NCBI GenBank assembly: GCA_934725785.1
Contig: CAKVCS010000028.1
Span: forward strand, 1-10,475
Source of the DNA: an uncultured Bacteroidales bacterium
GTDB lineage: Bacteria > Bacteroidota > Bacteroidia > Bacteroidales > Marinilabiliaceae
Direction of reading: 5' to 3'
DNA length: 10,475 nucleotides
The notes beneath the pieces are model-generated. The model worked only from the letters and a program-made list of their open reading frames with translations. It was not told the origin of the DNA and searched no databases. This document shows, piece by piece, positions 1 to 6,532 of this stretch. How positions within the stretch are numbered: position 1 is the first letter of the stretch; every line of letters begins with the position of its first letter. A program made the position numbers and the translations under genes.

Positions 1-1846
1 CTGCAGCACGGCGCTCGGCATAAACCCGTTTCTGATTGAGGCGTACAACCTGCGCGGCATAGCCCGCCTGCGCCTGGACAAGCCGACCACCGCGCGCGAG
101 GACTTCGACAAGGGGCTGAGCTATGAGCCGGAAAACGTCAACATGCTGATGAACTCGGGCATAGCCAGCATAAACCTGAAGGAGTATGACACGGCCATAA
201 GCCAATATGACAAGCTGCTGGAATTCGACAAGCGCAACGTGGCCGCCATCCTGTACCGCGGCATAGCCCTCGTGGAGAAAGGGGACACCGCGGCCGCCAT
301 GGGCGAGTTCAGCCGCGCGTCGAAGCTCAACGCCTACTCGCCTGACGCGTTCACATACCTCGGAATGCTGCGCTACCAGACGCGTGACTACGGAGGCGCG
401 CTCGAGAGCTACAACCACCTGGCGGAGCTAAGGCCGAAGGACGCCTACGTCTACGTGAACCGAGCCATCACAAAATACAACCTTGACGATATGAGGGGAT
501 GCGAGGCAGACCTCGACGAGGCCCTGCGGCTGGACCCGAAAAACAAGATGGCGTATCAGAACCGCGGGCTGCTGCGCGCCGAGGCGGGCGACCTGAACCG
601 CGCGGCGGACGACTTCTCGCACGCCCTGGCGCTCGACCCGGGCGACGACATAACACTATTCAACCGCGCGATGACATACACGAGGACCGGCCAGAGCGCC
701 AACGCCCTGCAAGACCTCAACATAATAATAGCCAAGCACCCGGACTTCGGGGCCGCATACGCCCAGCGCGCCATCGTGAGACGTCAGATGGGAGACATAA
801 AGGGGTCTGAGATGGACTACATGACTGCCATGACATTCGAGGAGGAGCGAAGCAAACAAGCGGACGCCAAAGACAACGGGCAAGGCGGCGGCCAGGCGTC
901 AGAGCCAGCCGGCGGCCAAGATAAAAAGAAGGGTTCGCGCGGGAAGAACGACACAGACATGCGCAAGTATGACCAGATGGTGGTGGTGGCGGACTTCGGC
1001 GACAACGACAAAAAGCTGAGGCAGGACAACAAGGAGAGCATACGCGGCAGAGTCCAGGACCGCGACATAGCCATAGACCTGGAGCCTGCTTTCAGCCTGT
1101 CGTTCTTCTCGGCAGACACGCTGCTGCCCAACGCGCCATATTACAGCCCAGCCGTCGTGGAGTTCAACGCGCTTGGGCTCTCGGAGCGCAAAATGGTGGT
1201 GACAAACCGCGAGGTGACGAGCAACGAGGTCTCCGCCAAAGTATACGGCATGATAGGCGAGGTGAACAAGCGGATTGACGAGGGCCCTGCCGACGCGGGC
1301 CTGTACCTGCTGCGCGGCACGCTATACTCCATCGTCATGAACTACAACAGCGCGCTGACAGACTTCTCGGCGTGCCTCGCCAAGGAGCCGGACAACAGGA
1401 TAGCCCTGTTCAACCGCGCCGCGGCCAGATATAAGATGGTGGAGACCATACGCGACCTAGACACCGACGCAGGCCCCAACATCGACATGAGCGGCGGCAT
1501 CATAAGCGGCAGCAGCCAGAGCATGCGCCACGACGTCACCATACTCGACTACGACCTCATAATGAGGGACCTTGAGCGGGTGGTGGAACTGGAGCCCGGC
1601 AACGAGTTCGCCCTGTACAACATGAGCCTCGTATACTGCCAGCGCAGGCAGATGGAGCAGGCGGAGGAGACGCTAAGCAAGGCCATAGGGCTCTATGACC
1701 AGTTTGCCGAGGCCTATTTCAACCGCGGCATCATACGCATATACCTCGGGCGCGAGGACGACGGAGTGGCCGACCTGAGCCGCGCGGGCGAGCTGGGAAT
1801 GTTCAAGGCATACAACGTCATAAAGCGGCACAGGGAGAGGAGGTAG
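1..1846 (+). CDS. TPR-repeat protein, 5' end outside window
   Basis: The reading frame is open from base 2, with TPR-like sequence (ALGINPFLIEAYNLRGIARL) well before the first ATG at 143, so the gene starts upstream of the window; about 614 codons are visible. The first half is a tandem array of 34-residue TPR units with the usual A..N.G/R....G....A..D...A..L.P signature. A hydrophilic linker rich in Gly, Gln and Lys follows (about 841-975). Next comes a non-TPR centre containing RGRVQDRDIAIDLEP (about 1043-1090), then a second TPR block (about 1290-1800). TPR proteins are protein-protein scaffolds, and no catalytic motif is visible. From memory, Bacteroidales TPR proteins share a similar RGRVQDR centre, but its job is unknown. 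The N-terminus and any signal peptide lie outside the window. The frame ends in TAG at 1844. No terminator is obvious before the rpmH promoter. The TPR call is firm; the cellular role is unassigned. Confidence 0.9.
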   Translation, partial: CSTALGINPFLIEAYNLRGIARLRLDKPTTAREDFDKGLSYEPENVNMLMNSGIASINLKEYDTAISQYDKLLEFDKRNVAAILYRGIALVEKGDTAAAMGEFSRASKLNAYSPDAFTYLGMLRYQTRDYGGALESYNHLAELRPKDAYVYVNRAITKYNLDDMRGCEADLDEALRLDPKNKMAYQNRGLLRAEAGDLNRAADDFSHALALDPGDDITLFNRAMTYTRTGQSANALQDLNIIIAKHPDFGAAYAQRAIVRRQMGDIKGSEMDYMTAMTFEEERSKQADAKDNGQGGGQASEPAGGQDKKKGSRGKNDTDMRKYDQMVVVADFGDNDKKLRQDNKESIRGRVQDRDIAIDLEPAFSLSFFSADTLLPNAPYYSPAVVEFNALGLSERKMVVTNREVTSNEVSAKVYGMIGEVNKRIDEGPADAGLYLLRGTLYSIVMNYNSALTDFSACLAKEPDNRIALFNRAAARYKMVETIRDLDTDAGPNIDMSGGIISGSSQSMRHDVTILDYDLIMRDLERVVELEPGNEFALYNMSLVYCQRRQMEQAEETLSKAIGLYDQFAEAYFNRGIIRIYLGREDDGVADLSRAGELGMFKAYNVIKRHRERR

Positions 1847-1919
1847 GCCCCGGCGGGTCGCCTGTCTCGCTCCACAAATGGCCACGCGTCACCCGGCGCG
1901 AAAAAGAATCGCGAACGTA

Positions 1920-1950
1920 TTGCGCAAAAGGCGCAAAAGGCGTAACTTCG
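1920..1950 (+). promoter_or_regulatory. Bacteroidetes-type promoter of rpmH
   Basis: A TTG at 1920-1922 (-33 element) is followed, after exactly 20 bases, by TAACTTCG at 1943-1950. The latter differs from the Bacteroidetes -7 consensus TAnnTTTG at one base. Transcription would begin near 1955-1958, giving a leader of about 30 bases before rpmH. The spacer is mostly two tandem copies of GCGCAAAAG. The primary sigma factor of Bacteroidetes recognises this TTG/TAnnTTTG pattern. Confidence 0.7.
1922..1942 (+). repeat. 9-bp tandem repeat inside promoter spacer
   Basis: GCGCAAAAG occurs twice back to back (1922-1930 and 1931-1939) and is followed by a partial third copy, GCG. The repeat fills almost the whole spacer between the -33 and -7 elements of the rpmH promoter. 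Gain or loss of one unit would change the spacing by 9 bases and should disable the promoter. Confidence 0.75.
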
Positions 1951-1957
1951 CACCCGA

Positions 1958-1969
1958 ATTGAATTCAAT
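1958..1969. repeat. 12-bp perfect palindrome at rpmH transcript start
   Basis: ATTGAATTCAAT is its own reverse complement. It lies just downstream of the rpmH -7 element, at or within a few bases of the predicted transcription start, and 19 bases before the ATG. It could be an operator half-site pair, a short 5' hairpin in the mRNA, or chance in an AT-rich leader. No regulator can be named. Confidence 0.45.
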
Positions 1970-1988
1970 ATTTTAAAGTAATCGTACG

Positions 1989-2150
1989 ATGAAAAGGACA
2001 TTCCAACCTTCGAACCGCAAGCGCATCAACAAGCACGGCTTCCGTCACAGGATGTCGACTGCTAACGGTCGCCGCGTTCTGGCCGCCCGTCGTGCCAAGG
2101 GTCGCAAGCAGCTCACTGTTTCCGACGAGGCTAAGGGCAAGGCTTACTAG
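1989..2150 (+). CDS. rpmH: 50S ribosomal protein L34
   Basis: This is a 53-codon gene. The protein begins MKRTFQPSNRKRINKHGFR and continues with the L34 hallmark NGRRVLAARRAKGRK, giving a small, highly basic protein that binds 23S rRNA in the large subunit. The length is close to the usual 44-53 residues; the C-terminal tail TVSDEAKGKAY resembles the extended Bacteroidales form. The gene has its own promoter upstream and an intrinsic terminator 30 bases downstream, so it is a single-gene transcription unit. Codon choice differs from the neighbours: CGT, GGT, GTT and GCT are common and its only Ile codon is ATC, as expected for a very highly expressed gene. No Shine-Dalgarno site is seen; the start follows an AT-rich leader, which is normal for this phylum. 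Confidence 0.97.
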   Translation: MKRTFQPSNRKRINKHGFRHRMSTANGRRVLAARRAKGRKQLTVSDEAKGKAY

Positions 2151-2180
2151 TCTATGAGACTGGCAAAGCGAAGATTTTCG

Positions 2181-2208
2181 AGCTCCGAAGAGATTCGGGG
2201 CTTTTTTT
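2181..2208 (+). terminator. Rho-independent terminator of rpmH
   Basis: The stem AGCTCCGAA (2181-2189) pairs with TTCGGGGCT (2194-2202) over nine base pairs with one T-G wobble. It is capped by a GAGA loop (GNRA type) and followed directly by a T run (2202-2208). It lies 30 bases after the rpmH stop codon and separates rpmH from the PASTA gene and the genes that follow. Confidence 0.92.
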
Positions 2209-2268
2209 GTGCGCGGAGCGGGCATCCCACCATTCGCGCATTATGACCGAACTATCGGGAATTAATGC

Positions 2269-2276
2269 TACCTTTG
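2269..2276 (+). promoter_or_regulatory. -7 element upstream of PASTA gene
   Basis: TACCTTTG is a perfect match to TAnnTTTG. It lies 29 bases before the ATG at 2306 and downstream of the rpmH terminator, so it is the natural promoter for the PASTA-rluD run. No TTG is present at the expected 19-21-base distance upstream (nearest partial match ATG at 2243-2245, 23 bases away), so the -33 element is weak or the promoter needs help. Its position also argues against translation starts at 2207 or 2243. Confidence 0.6.
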
Positions 2277-2305
2277 AGAGTAGAAAAAAAGTAAGCCATA
2301 GGGAT

Positions 2306-3106
2306 ATGAGTTTTTTAGATTTCCTCAAGAGCAAGGTGTTCTGGGCGCAAGTGGGCATAGCCGTGGCCGCCACCATATTGATACTGGTTTTGGTGAACTG
2401 GGGTCTCGGCGTGTACACCACGAGCGGGCGCACCGTGGTGGTCCCCACCCTTGTCGGGCACTTGCAGAGCGAGGTGGAGGAGGAGGTCAGGAACGGCGAG
2501 CTGTCCCTTGTCCTGATAGACTCCATATACCGCTCGGACGAGAAGCCCGGCGTGATTGTGGACCAGATTCCCGAGGCGGGCAAGAAAGTCAAAAAAGGAA
2601 GGACCATATACGTGACGATAAACGCGTTCACTAAAGAGATGACGTCCATGCCGGCCCTCGTGAACTACTCATTCCGCAACGCCATAGTCAACCTGCAGAA
2701 CGCCGGCCTCGCCATGGGGCGCGTCGACTCGGTGCCGAGCCCTTATGACGGGCTGGTGCTGAAGCAGACGGTAAACGGCAAGGAGGTGAAAGCCGGGGAC
2801 AGGCTGCCCAAGGGGACGGCCGTGAACCTGGTGGTGGGACACGGGCGCGAAGGCGGCTCAACCAAAGTACCCGACGTCACGGGGCAGCCGTATGACGACG
2901 CCCTGATAGCCATAGCGGGAGCCATGATGACGGCGGGCAACGTCATATGCGACGAGACCATCCGCACAGCCTCCGACTCCGCCATGGCCATAGTCTACAA
3001 GCAGTCGCCCTGCGCCAGCCGCGGCGAGACCGTTGAGATGTGGACACCGATAAGCCTGTGGCTGACGACCGACGCGGAGAAAGTGGCGACCAACATATTG
3101 GAATAA
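2306..3106 (+). CDS. membrane-anchored triple-PASTA-domain protein
   Basis: The 266-residue protein has a short cytoplasmic tail (1-12), one membrane helix (about 13-35, VFWAQVGIAVAATILILVLV) and an extracytoplasmic part with three PASTA-like repeats at about 44-107 (VVVPTLVG start), 112-178 (MPALVNYS start) and 186-257 (VPDVTGQP start). In the families where they were described (PrkC/Stk kinases, PBP2x), PASTA domains bind peptidoglycan fragments or beta-lactams. Here there is no kinase or transpeptidase domain. Bacteroidetes have stand-alone proteins of this kind, and the nearby ddl suggests a link to wall synthesis (inference). The frame is open back to a TTG at 2207, but that start overlaps the rpmH terminator and lies upstream of the -7 element; ATG 2306, directly before the membrane segment, is chosen. 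The gene ends 14 bases before rluD, so they are probably co-transcribed. It contains two Cys (215 and 236), both in repeat 3. Confidence 0.9.
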   Translation: MSFLDFLKSKVFWAQVGIAVAATILILVLVNWGLGVYTTSGRTVVVPTLVGHLQSEVEEEVRNGELSLVLIDSIYRSDEKPGVIVDQIPEAGKKVKKGRTIYVTINAFTKEMTSMPALVNYSFRNAIVNLQNAGLAMGRVDSVPSPYDGLVLKQTVNGKEVKAGDRLPKGTAVNLVVGHGREGGSTKVPDVTGQPYDDALIAIAGAMMTAGNVICDETIRTASDSAMAIVYKQSPCASRGETVEMWTPISLWLTTDAEKVATNILE

Positions 3107-3120
3107 GCAGCAAAGGCGCG

Positions 3121-4197
3121 ATGGCAGAAGACGATATAACCGAAGACCTTGAGCAGGACGCCCCCGAGGAGTGCGGCTGTGAGGACGGCCCTGCGGGGCA
3201 GACATACGAGCACTACCACTTCACGACCGACGAGGGGCAGAACCTGATAAGGATAGACAAATACGTGGTGGACCACGTGGCGCACGCCTCACGCACCAAA
3301 GTGCAGGCCGCGGCCGACGCCGGCAACATACTTGTGAACGGCAAGCCCGTGAAGGCGAACTACAGGGTCAAGCCCGGCGACGAGATCAGCATAGTGATGA
3401 GCTACCCGCCGCGCGAGATAGAGATAGTGCCTCAGGACATCCCGCTCGACATCGTGTATGAGGACGACTCGCTACTGGTCGTGAACAAGCCCGCCGGCAT
3501 GTGCGTGCACCCCGCCATAGGCAACCACGACGGCACCCTGGTCAACGCCCTGGCATGGCACCTGAGAGGCCTGCCCATGTTCCAAGACGTCAAAGACCCG
3601 CGCCCCGGCCTGGTGCACAGGATAGACAAGGACACCTCGGGGCTGCTCGTCGTGGCCAAGACAGAGAAGGCCAAGATGTGCCTGGCTCGCCAATTCTTCG
3701 TTAAAAGCACAGAGCGCAGCTACGTGGCCCTCGTATGGGGGGTGATGGAGGACGACTCGGGGACCATCCGCGGCAACATAGGCAGAAGCGTCCGCGACCG
3801 CAAGGTGATGGACGTGTATCCGGAAGATAGCGGAATAGGCAAGAGCGCCGTGACGCACTATGACGTACTGGAGCGTCTGGGCTACGTGACCCTCGTCCGC
3901 TGCAGGCTGGAGACGGGTCGCACACACCAGATCCGCGCCCACTTCCGCCACATAGGCCACCCGCTCTTCGGCGACGCCCACTATGGCGGCGACCAGATAT
4001 TACGCGGCACGACATTCCCCAAGTACCGCCAGTTCGTAATGAACTGCCTCGCCGCCCTCCCGCGCCAGGCGCTGCACGCCAAGACGCTCGGCTTCACACA
4101 CCCCGAGAGCGGCGAGACCATGAGGTTCGACTCGGAGGTGGCTAAAGACATGGCGGACGTCATAGACAGGTGGCGCAAATACGTAGAGAACAGGTAA
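3121..4197 (+). CDS. rluD: RluD-family 23S rRNA pseudouridine synthase
   Basis: This RNA-modifying enzyme of the RluA/RluD family converts uridines to pseudouridines; RluD proper acts on helix 69 of 23S rRNA. The 358-residue protein has an acidic N-terminal tail (1-40), an S4 RNA-binding domain (about 42-92, IRIDKYVV...LVNGKPVK...VKPGDEI) and the catalytic domain (about 108-330). The catalytic motif HRIDKDTSGLLVVAKT is at 166-181, with the nucleophile Asp169, and the second family motif LETGRTHQIRAH is at 263-274. The S4 domain and motif set point to RluD, although RluC or another paralogue cannot be excluded without alignment. An in-frame ATG at 3040 would overlap the PASTA gene by 67 bases and add 27 residues unlike the family; ATG 3121 is chosen. 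The acidic tail holds a CGC cysteine pair (residues 18 and 20), of unknown meaning. Confidence 0.93.
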   Translation: MAEDDITEDLEQDAPEECGCEDGPAGQTYEHYHFTTDEGQNLIRIDKYVVDHVAHASRTKVQAAADAGNILVNGKPVKANYRVKPGDEISIVMSYPPREIEIVPQDIPLDIVYEDDSLLVVNKPAGMCVHPAIGNHDGTLVNALAWHLRGLPMFQDVKDPRPGLVHRIDKDTSGLLVVAKTEKAKMCLARQFFVKSTERSYVALVWGVMEDDSGTIRGNIGRSVRDRKVMDVYPEDSGIGKSAVTHYDVLERLGYVTLVRCRLETGRTHQIRAHFRHIGHPLFGDAHYGGDQILRGTTFPKYRQFVMNCLAALPRQALHAKTLGFTHPESGETMRFDSEVAKDMADVIDRWRKYVENR

Positions 4198-4199
4198 AG

Positions 4200-4251
4200 G
4201 GGCAGGAGCCAGGCGCAAGCCGCCCCGCGCGGATGGGCGCACACTCTGCCC
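4200..4251 (+). other. possible two-level hairpin between rluD and ddl
   Basis: Within the 119-base gap between rluD and ddl, GGGCAG (4200-4205) can pair with CTGCCC (4246-4251), enclosing an inner stem CGCCC (4221-4225) / GGGCG (4235-4239) with a nine-base loop. It begins three bases after the rluD stop. No T run follows, so it is not a classical terminator; it could stabilise the upstream mRNA end or be chance pairing in GC-rich DNA. I see no promoter match in the rest of the gap. Confidence 0.3.
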
Positions 4252-4316
4252 GAAAAGGAAACAAGACAACAATGACGCGGGCATAAGGCAAAGCCCACGG
4301 ATTGAAAATCAACACG

Positions 4317-5297
4317 ATGAAAAAACGCATTGCGATAGTTTACGGCGGCTACCAGAGCGAAGCCGAAGTCAGCGCACGCAGCAAAGACGGCCTGATGAGC
4401 ATGATGGATCACGACCGTTATGAGCTCGTGCCGGTCAAGATAACGCGACAAGAGTGGACGGCCGAGCCCGACGGCAAGAGCCTGCCCATAAACAGGGAAG
4501 ACTTCTCATACACGGACGGAGACGAGAGGAAACATTTCGCCATGGCCTACATAACCATCCACGGCGTGCCGGGCGAGAACGGGCTGATGCCGGCCTACTT
4601 CGAGATGATAGGCATGAGGCACTCTACTTGCCCCGCGCTGACGGGCGCCATGACATTTGACAAATTCGTGTGCAACAGCTACCTGCGGTCGTTTGGAATC
4701 AAGGTGGCGGACTCCGTCCGAGTTCGCAAAGGCCAGGTTGTGGACACCCGCGCCATCGTGGAGCGGATCGGGCTGCCAATGTTCATAAAGCCGTCGGCCG
4801 CAGGGTCGAGCTTCGGGGTGTCGAAAGTCAAGGCAGAGGCCGACATAACCACGGCAATAGAGAACGCGCACAAGGAGAGCGACGACGTGATAATAGAAGC
4901 CTTCATGGACGGGACTGAGCTCACGTGCGGCCTTTATAAGACTGGCGACAGGACTGTGATATTCCCGCTGACGGAAGTCCGCACGAGCAACGAGTTCTTT
5001 GACACCGACGCCAAATACACCCCCGGAAAGACGCAGGAGATAACCCCCGCCGAAGTCAGCAAGGAGGTGGAAGAGAAGGTCAAAGCCACGGCCTCGGAGG
5101 TCTACGACCTTATGAGCATGAAGGGCATCGTACGCATAGACTTCATTGTGAAGAGAGACGGCACGCCTTTCGTACTCGAGGTGAACACCACCCCCGGGCA
5201 GACGGCGACGAGCTTCATACCTCAGCAAATCCGCGCGGCCGGGATGAAGGAGAAAGACGTCTTCAGCGAAGTTATAGAATCAATATTAAACTCGTAG
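4317..5297 (+). CDS. ddl: D-alanine--D-alanine ligase
   Basis: This cytoplasmic ATP-grasp ligase joins two D-alanines to make the terminal dipeptide of peptidoglycan precursors. The 326-residue protein shows the N-terminal motif GGYQSEAEVS (10-19; Glu17 aligns with the conserved Glu of EVS), HGVPGENG (82-89), the ATP-binding loop FIKPSAAGSSFGVSKV (156-171), the omega-loop segment with Tyr234 (DAKYTPGKTQ), and the metal-binding end DFIVKRDGTPFVLEVNTTPG (275-294; Glu288 and Asn290). The Tyr in the omega loop fits D-Ala:D-Ala specificity, not the depsipeptide (VanA-like) type. An in-frame TTG lies at 4302, but ATG 4317 gives the usual MKKRIAIVYGG start. It follows rluD after 119 bases and precedes pth by 105. 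The length is close to the usual 300-370 residues and all key motifs appear intact. Confidence 0.96.
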   Translation: MKKRIAIVYGGYQSEAEVSARSKDGLMSMMDHDRYELVPVKITRQEWTAEPDGKSLPINREDFSYTDGDERKHFAMAYITIHGVPGENGLMPAYFEMIGMRHSTCPALTGAMTFDKFVCNSYLRSFGIKVADSVRVRKGQVVDTRAIVERIGLPMFIKPSAAGSSFGVSKVKAEADITTAIENAHKESDDVIIEAFMDGTELTCGLYKTGDRTVIFPLTEVRTSNEFFDTDAKYTPGKTQEITPAEVSKEVEEKVKATASEVYDLMSMKGIVRIDFIVKRDGTPFVLEVNTTPGQTATSFIPQQIRAAGMKEKDVFSEVIESILNS

Positions 5298-5314
5298 GTC
5301 GGCAACACCCCGCA

Positions 5315-5323
5315 GGGGGGGGG
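5315..5323 (+). repeat. run of nine G in ddl-pth gap
   Basis: Nine consecutive G occur in the 105-base gap between ddl and pth, 80 bases before the pth start. The rest of the gap is GC-rich, with GCAGGCG (5325-5331) and CGCCTGC (5367-5373) able to pair across a 35-base loop. I see no promoter match and no T run. A run this long is prone to slippage and to sequencing error. Confidence 0.8.
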
Positions 5324-5402
5324 CGCAGGCGTGGCGCGCAAGGTGGCGCAAGAACCCCGCGGATTGCGCCTGCACCAGCCCGGCGAAATGAAAATTGACG
5401 AA

Positions 5403-5966
5403 ATGAAATTCCTGATAGTAGGCCTTGGCAACATAGGCGACGAGTACGCTCACACGAGGCACAACACAGGCTTCGACATAGCCACTCGGCTGGTGGAAGA
5501 CGCCGGCGGCAACTTCTCGCCGGAGCGTTACGGCGACGTGGCGCGCATAAGGGTCAAAGGGCGCGACCTGATAGTCCTGAAGCCGAACACTTATATGAAC
5601 CTGAGCGGCAAAGCCGTAAGATACTGGGCGGACGCGGAGAAAGTGGCGCCCGAGAACATTGTGGTCCTGGTGGACGACCTCGCACTGCCTGTGGGCACCA
5701 TCCGCCTGAAAGGCAAAGGCAGCGCCGGAGGCCACAACGGGCTGAAAAACATAACGGAGCTGCTCGGCACGGAGAGCTACCCACGCCTCCGCTTCGGCAT
5801 AGGCAACGAGTTCAAGCGCGGGCAGCAAGTGGACTTCGTCCTCGGCAAGTGGGACGCCGACGAGCAGCAGATGGTGGATGAGCGCATGGAAATGGCCGCC
5901 GAGTGCATCCGCACGTTCGTATGCGTAGGGCTGCAGCTCACCATGACACAGTTCAACAACAAGTGA
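5403..5966 (+). CDS. pth: peptidyl-tRNA hydrolase
   Basis: Pth cleaves peptidyl-tRNAs released by stalled ribosomes, recycling tRNA; it is normally essential. The 187-residue protein matches the family's usual length. It has the opening MKFLIVGLGNIGDEY, with Asn10, and the catalytic His20 in TRHNTGF; the peptide-binding motif PNTYMNLSG (61-69); the DDLALPVG segment with Asp91 at the position of E. coli Asp93; and GGHNGLKN (109-116) with His111/Asn112. All catalytic residues are therefore present. The frame is open further upstream, to GTG 5331 and ATG 5388, but the family begins exactly at MKFLIVGLGN, so ATG 5403 is chosen. The S4-protein gene follows after 67 bases. From memory, Bacteroides genomes usually have the L25/Ctc gene just upstream of pth; here ddl occupies that place. 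Confidence 0.96.
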   Translation: MKFLIVGLGNIGDEYAHTRHNTGFDIATRLVEDAGGNFSPERYGDVARIRVKGRDLIVLKPNTYMNLSGKAVRYWADAEKVAPENIVVLVDDLALPVGTIRLKGKGSAGGHNGLKNITELLGTESYPRLRFGIGNEFKRGQQVDFVLGKWDADEQQMVDERMEMAAECIRTFVCVGLQLTMTQFNNK

Positions 5967-6033
5967 CCCCCCCGCAAAGCTACCACCCGCAGTTGCCCTA
6001 AATGTAAAAAGGGGAATAAAAAGAGAAACAAAC

Positions 6034-6465
6034 ATGGCAGAGACAGTAAGGATAGACAAGTTCCTCTGGGCCGTGAGGATATACAAGACCCGCTCCATCG
6101 CGGCCGAGGCCGTGAAACGCGGCAAGGTGTCAATGGGCGGAGCGCAGGTGAAAAGCTCGCGCAACGTCAAAGTGGGCGACGTGATATCCATAAAAGTGCC
6201 GGCAGCCACGCGCTCTTTCGAGATAATAAAACTTGCGCAGAGCCGCATGGGCGCGAAGCTTGTGAAAGACCACATTGTGGAGGTCACACCCAAAGACCAG
6301 CTTGAGCAAATCGAGCTGTACCACCTCCAGATGTCCATGCAGCGCCAGAAAGGCCTCGGCAGGCCCACCAAGAAAGAGCGCCGCGACATAGACAGCTTCG
6401 TGAGCGACGGATGGGCGGACGACGACGACTTCGACATAGACCTCGACAGCGAGGACGAGGAGTAG
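6034..6465 (+). CDS. S4-domain RNA-binding protein (Hsp15/HslR-like)
   Basis: This 143-residue protein has an N-terminal S4 domain (about 3-55: VRIDKFLWAVRIYKTRSIAAE...VKVGDVISI) of the Hsp15/HslR group. E. coli Hsp15 binds free 50S subunits carrying a stalled peptidyl-tRNA and helps recycle them, which fits its place beside pth. The segment KGLGRPTKKERRDID (106-120) matches the RPTKKERR region seen in Hsp15 relatives. The C-terminus is strongly acidic (WADDDDFDIDLDSEDEE), whereas E. coli Hsp15, as I recall, has a basic end. The start ATG follows an A-rich leader without Shine-Dalgarno. It is probably in one transcript with pth. Family assignment is good; an exact role like that of Hsp15 is inferred. 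Confidence 0.9.
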   Translation: MAETVRIDKFLWAVRIYKTRSIAAEAVKRGKVSMGGAQVKSSRNVKVGDVISIKVPAATRSFEIIKLAQSRMGAKLVKDHIVEVTPKDQLEQIELYHLQMSMQRQKGLGRPTKKERRDIDSFVSDGWADDDDFDIDLDSEDEE

Positions 6466-6532
6466 ACCCACACGCAAGGGGGGTGCGACACTCTAAACAA
6501 AAGGCCGAAACAAGAAGGAAAGGGACAAGAAC

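Noticed and set aside
2207..2305. N-terminal extension of the PASTA protein from TTG 2207 or ATG 2243
   Set aside because: The extension overlaps the rpmH terminator and lies mostly upstream of the -7 element at 2269-2276, so it would not be on that transcript. ATG 2306 directly precedes the membrane segment.
3040..3120. Earlier rluD start at ATG 3040
   Set aside because: It would overlap the PASTA gene by 67 bases and add 27 residues of unrelated character; ATG 3121 leaves a normal 14-base gap.
4506..5228. 240-codon open frame on the - strand opposite ddl
   Set aside because: Antisense shadow of a fully conserved ddl gene; the His- and Val-rich translation is typical of a reversed GC-rich coding frame.
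5975..5982. Minus-strand -7-like TAGCTTTG between pth and the S4 gene
   Set aside because: No TTG at the right distance, and it would only transcribe antisense to pth; a single 8-base match of this degeneracy is expected by chance.
5286..6500. 404-codon open frame on the - strand opposite pth and the S4-protein gene
   Set aside because: It lies antisense to two well-supported genes with intact motifs. The + strand avoids TTA, CTA and TCA codons, which leaves long stop-free antisense frames. The translated sequence shows no recognisable domain.
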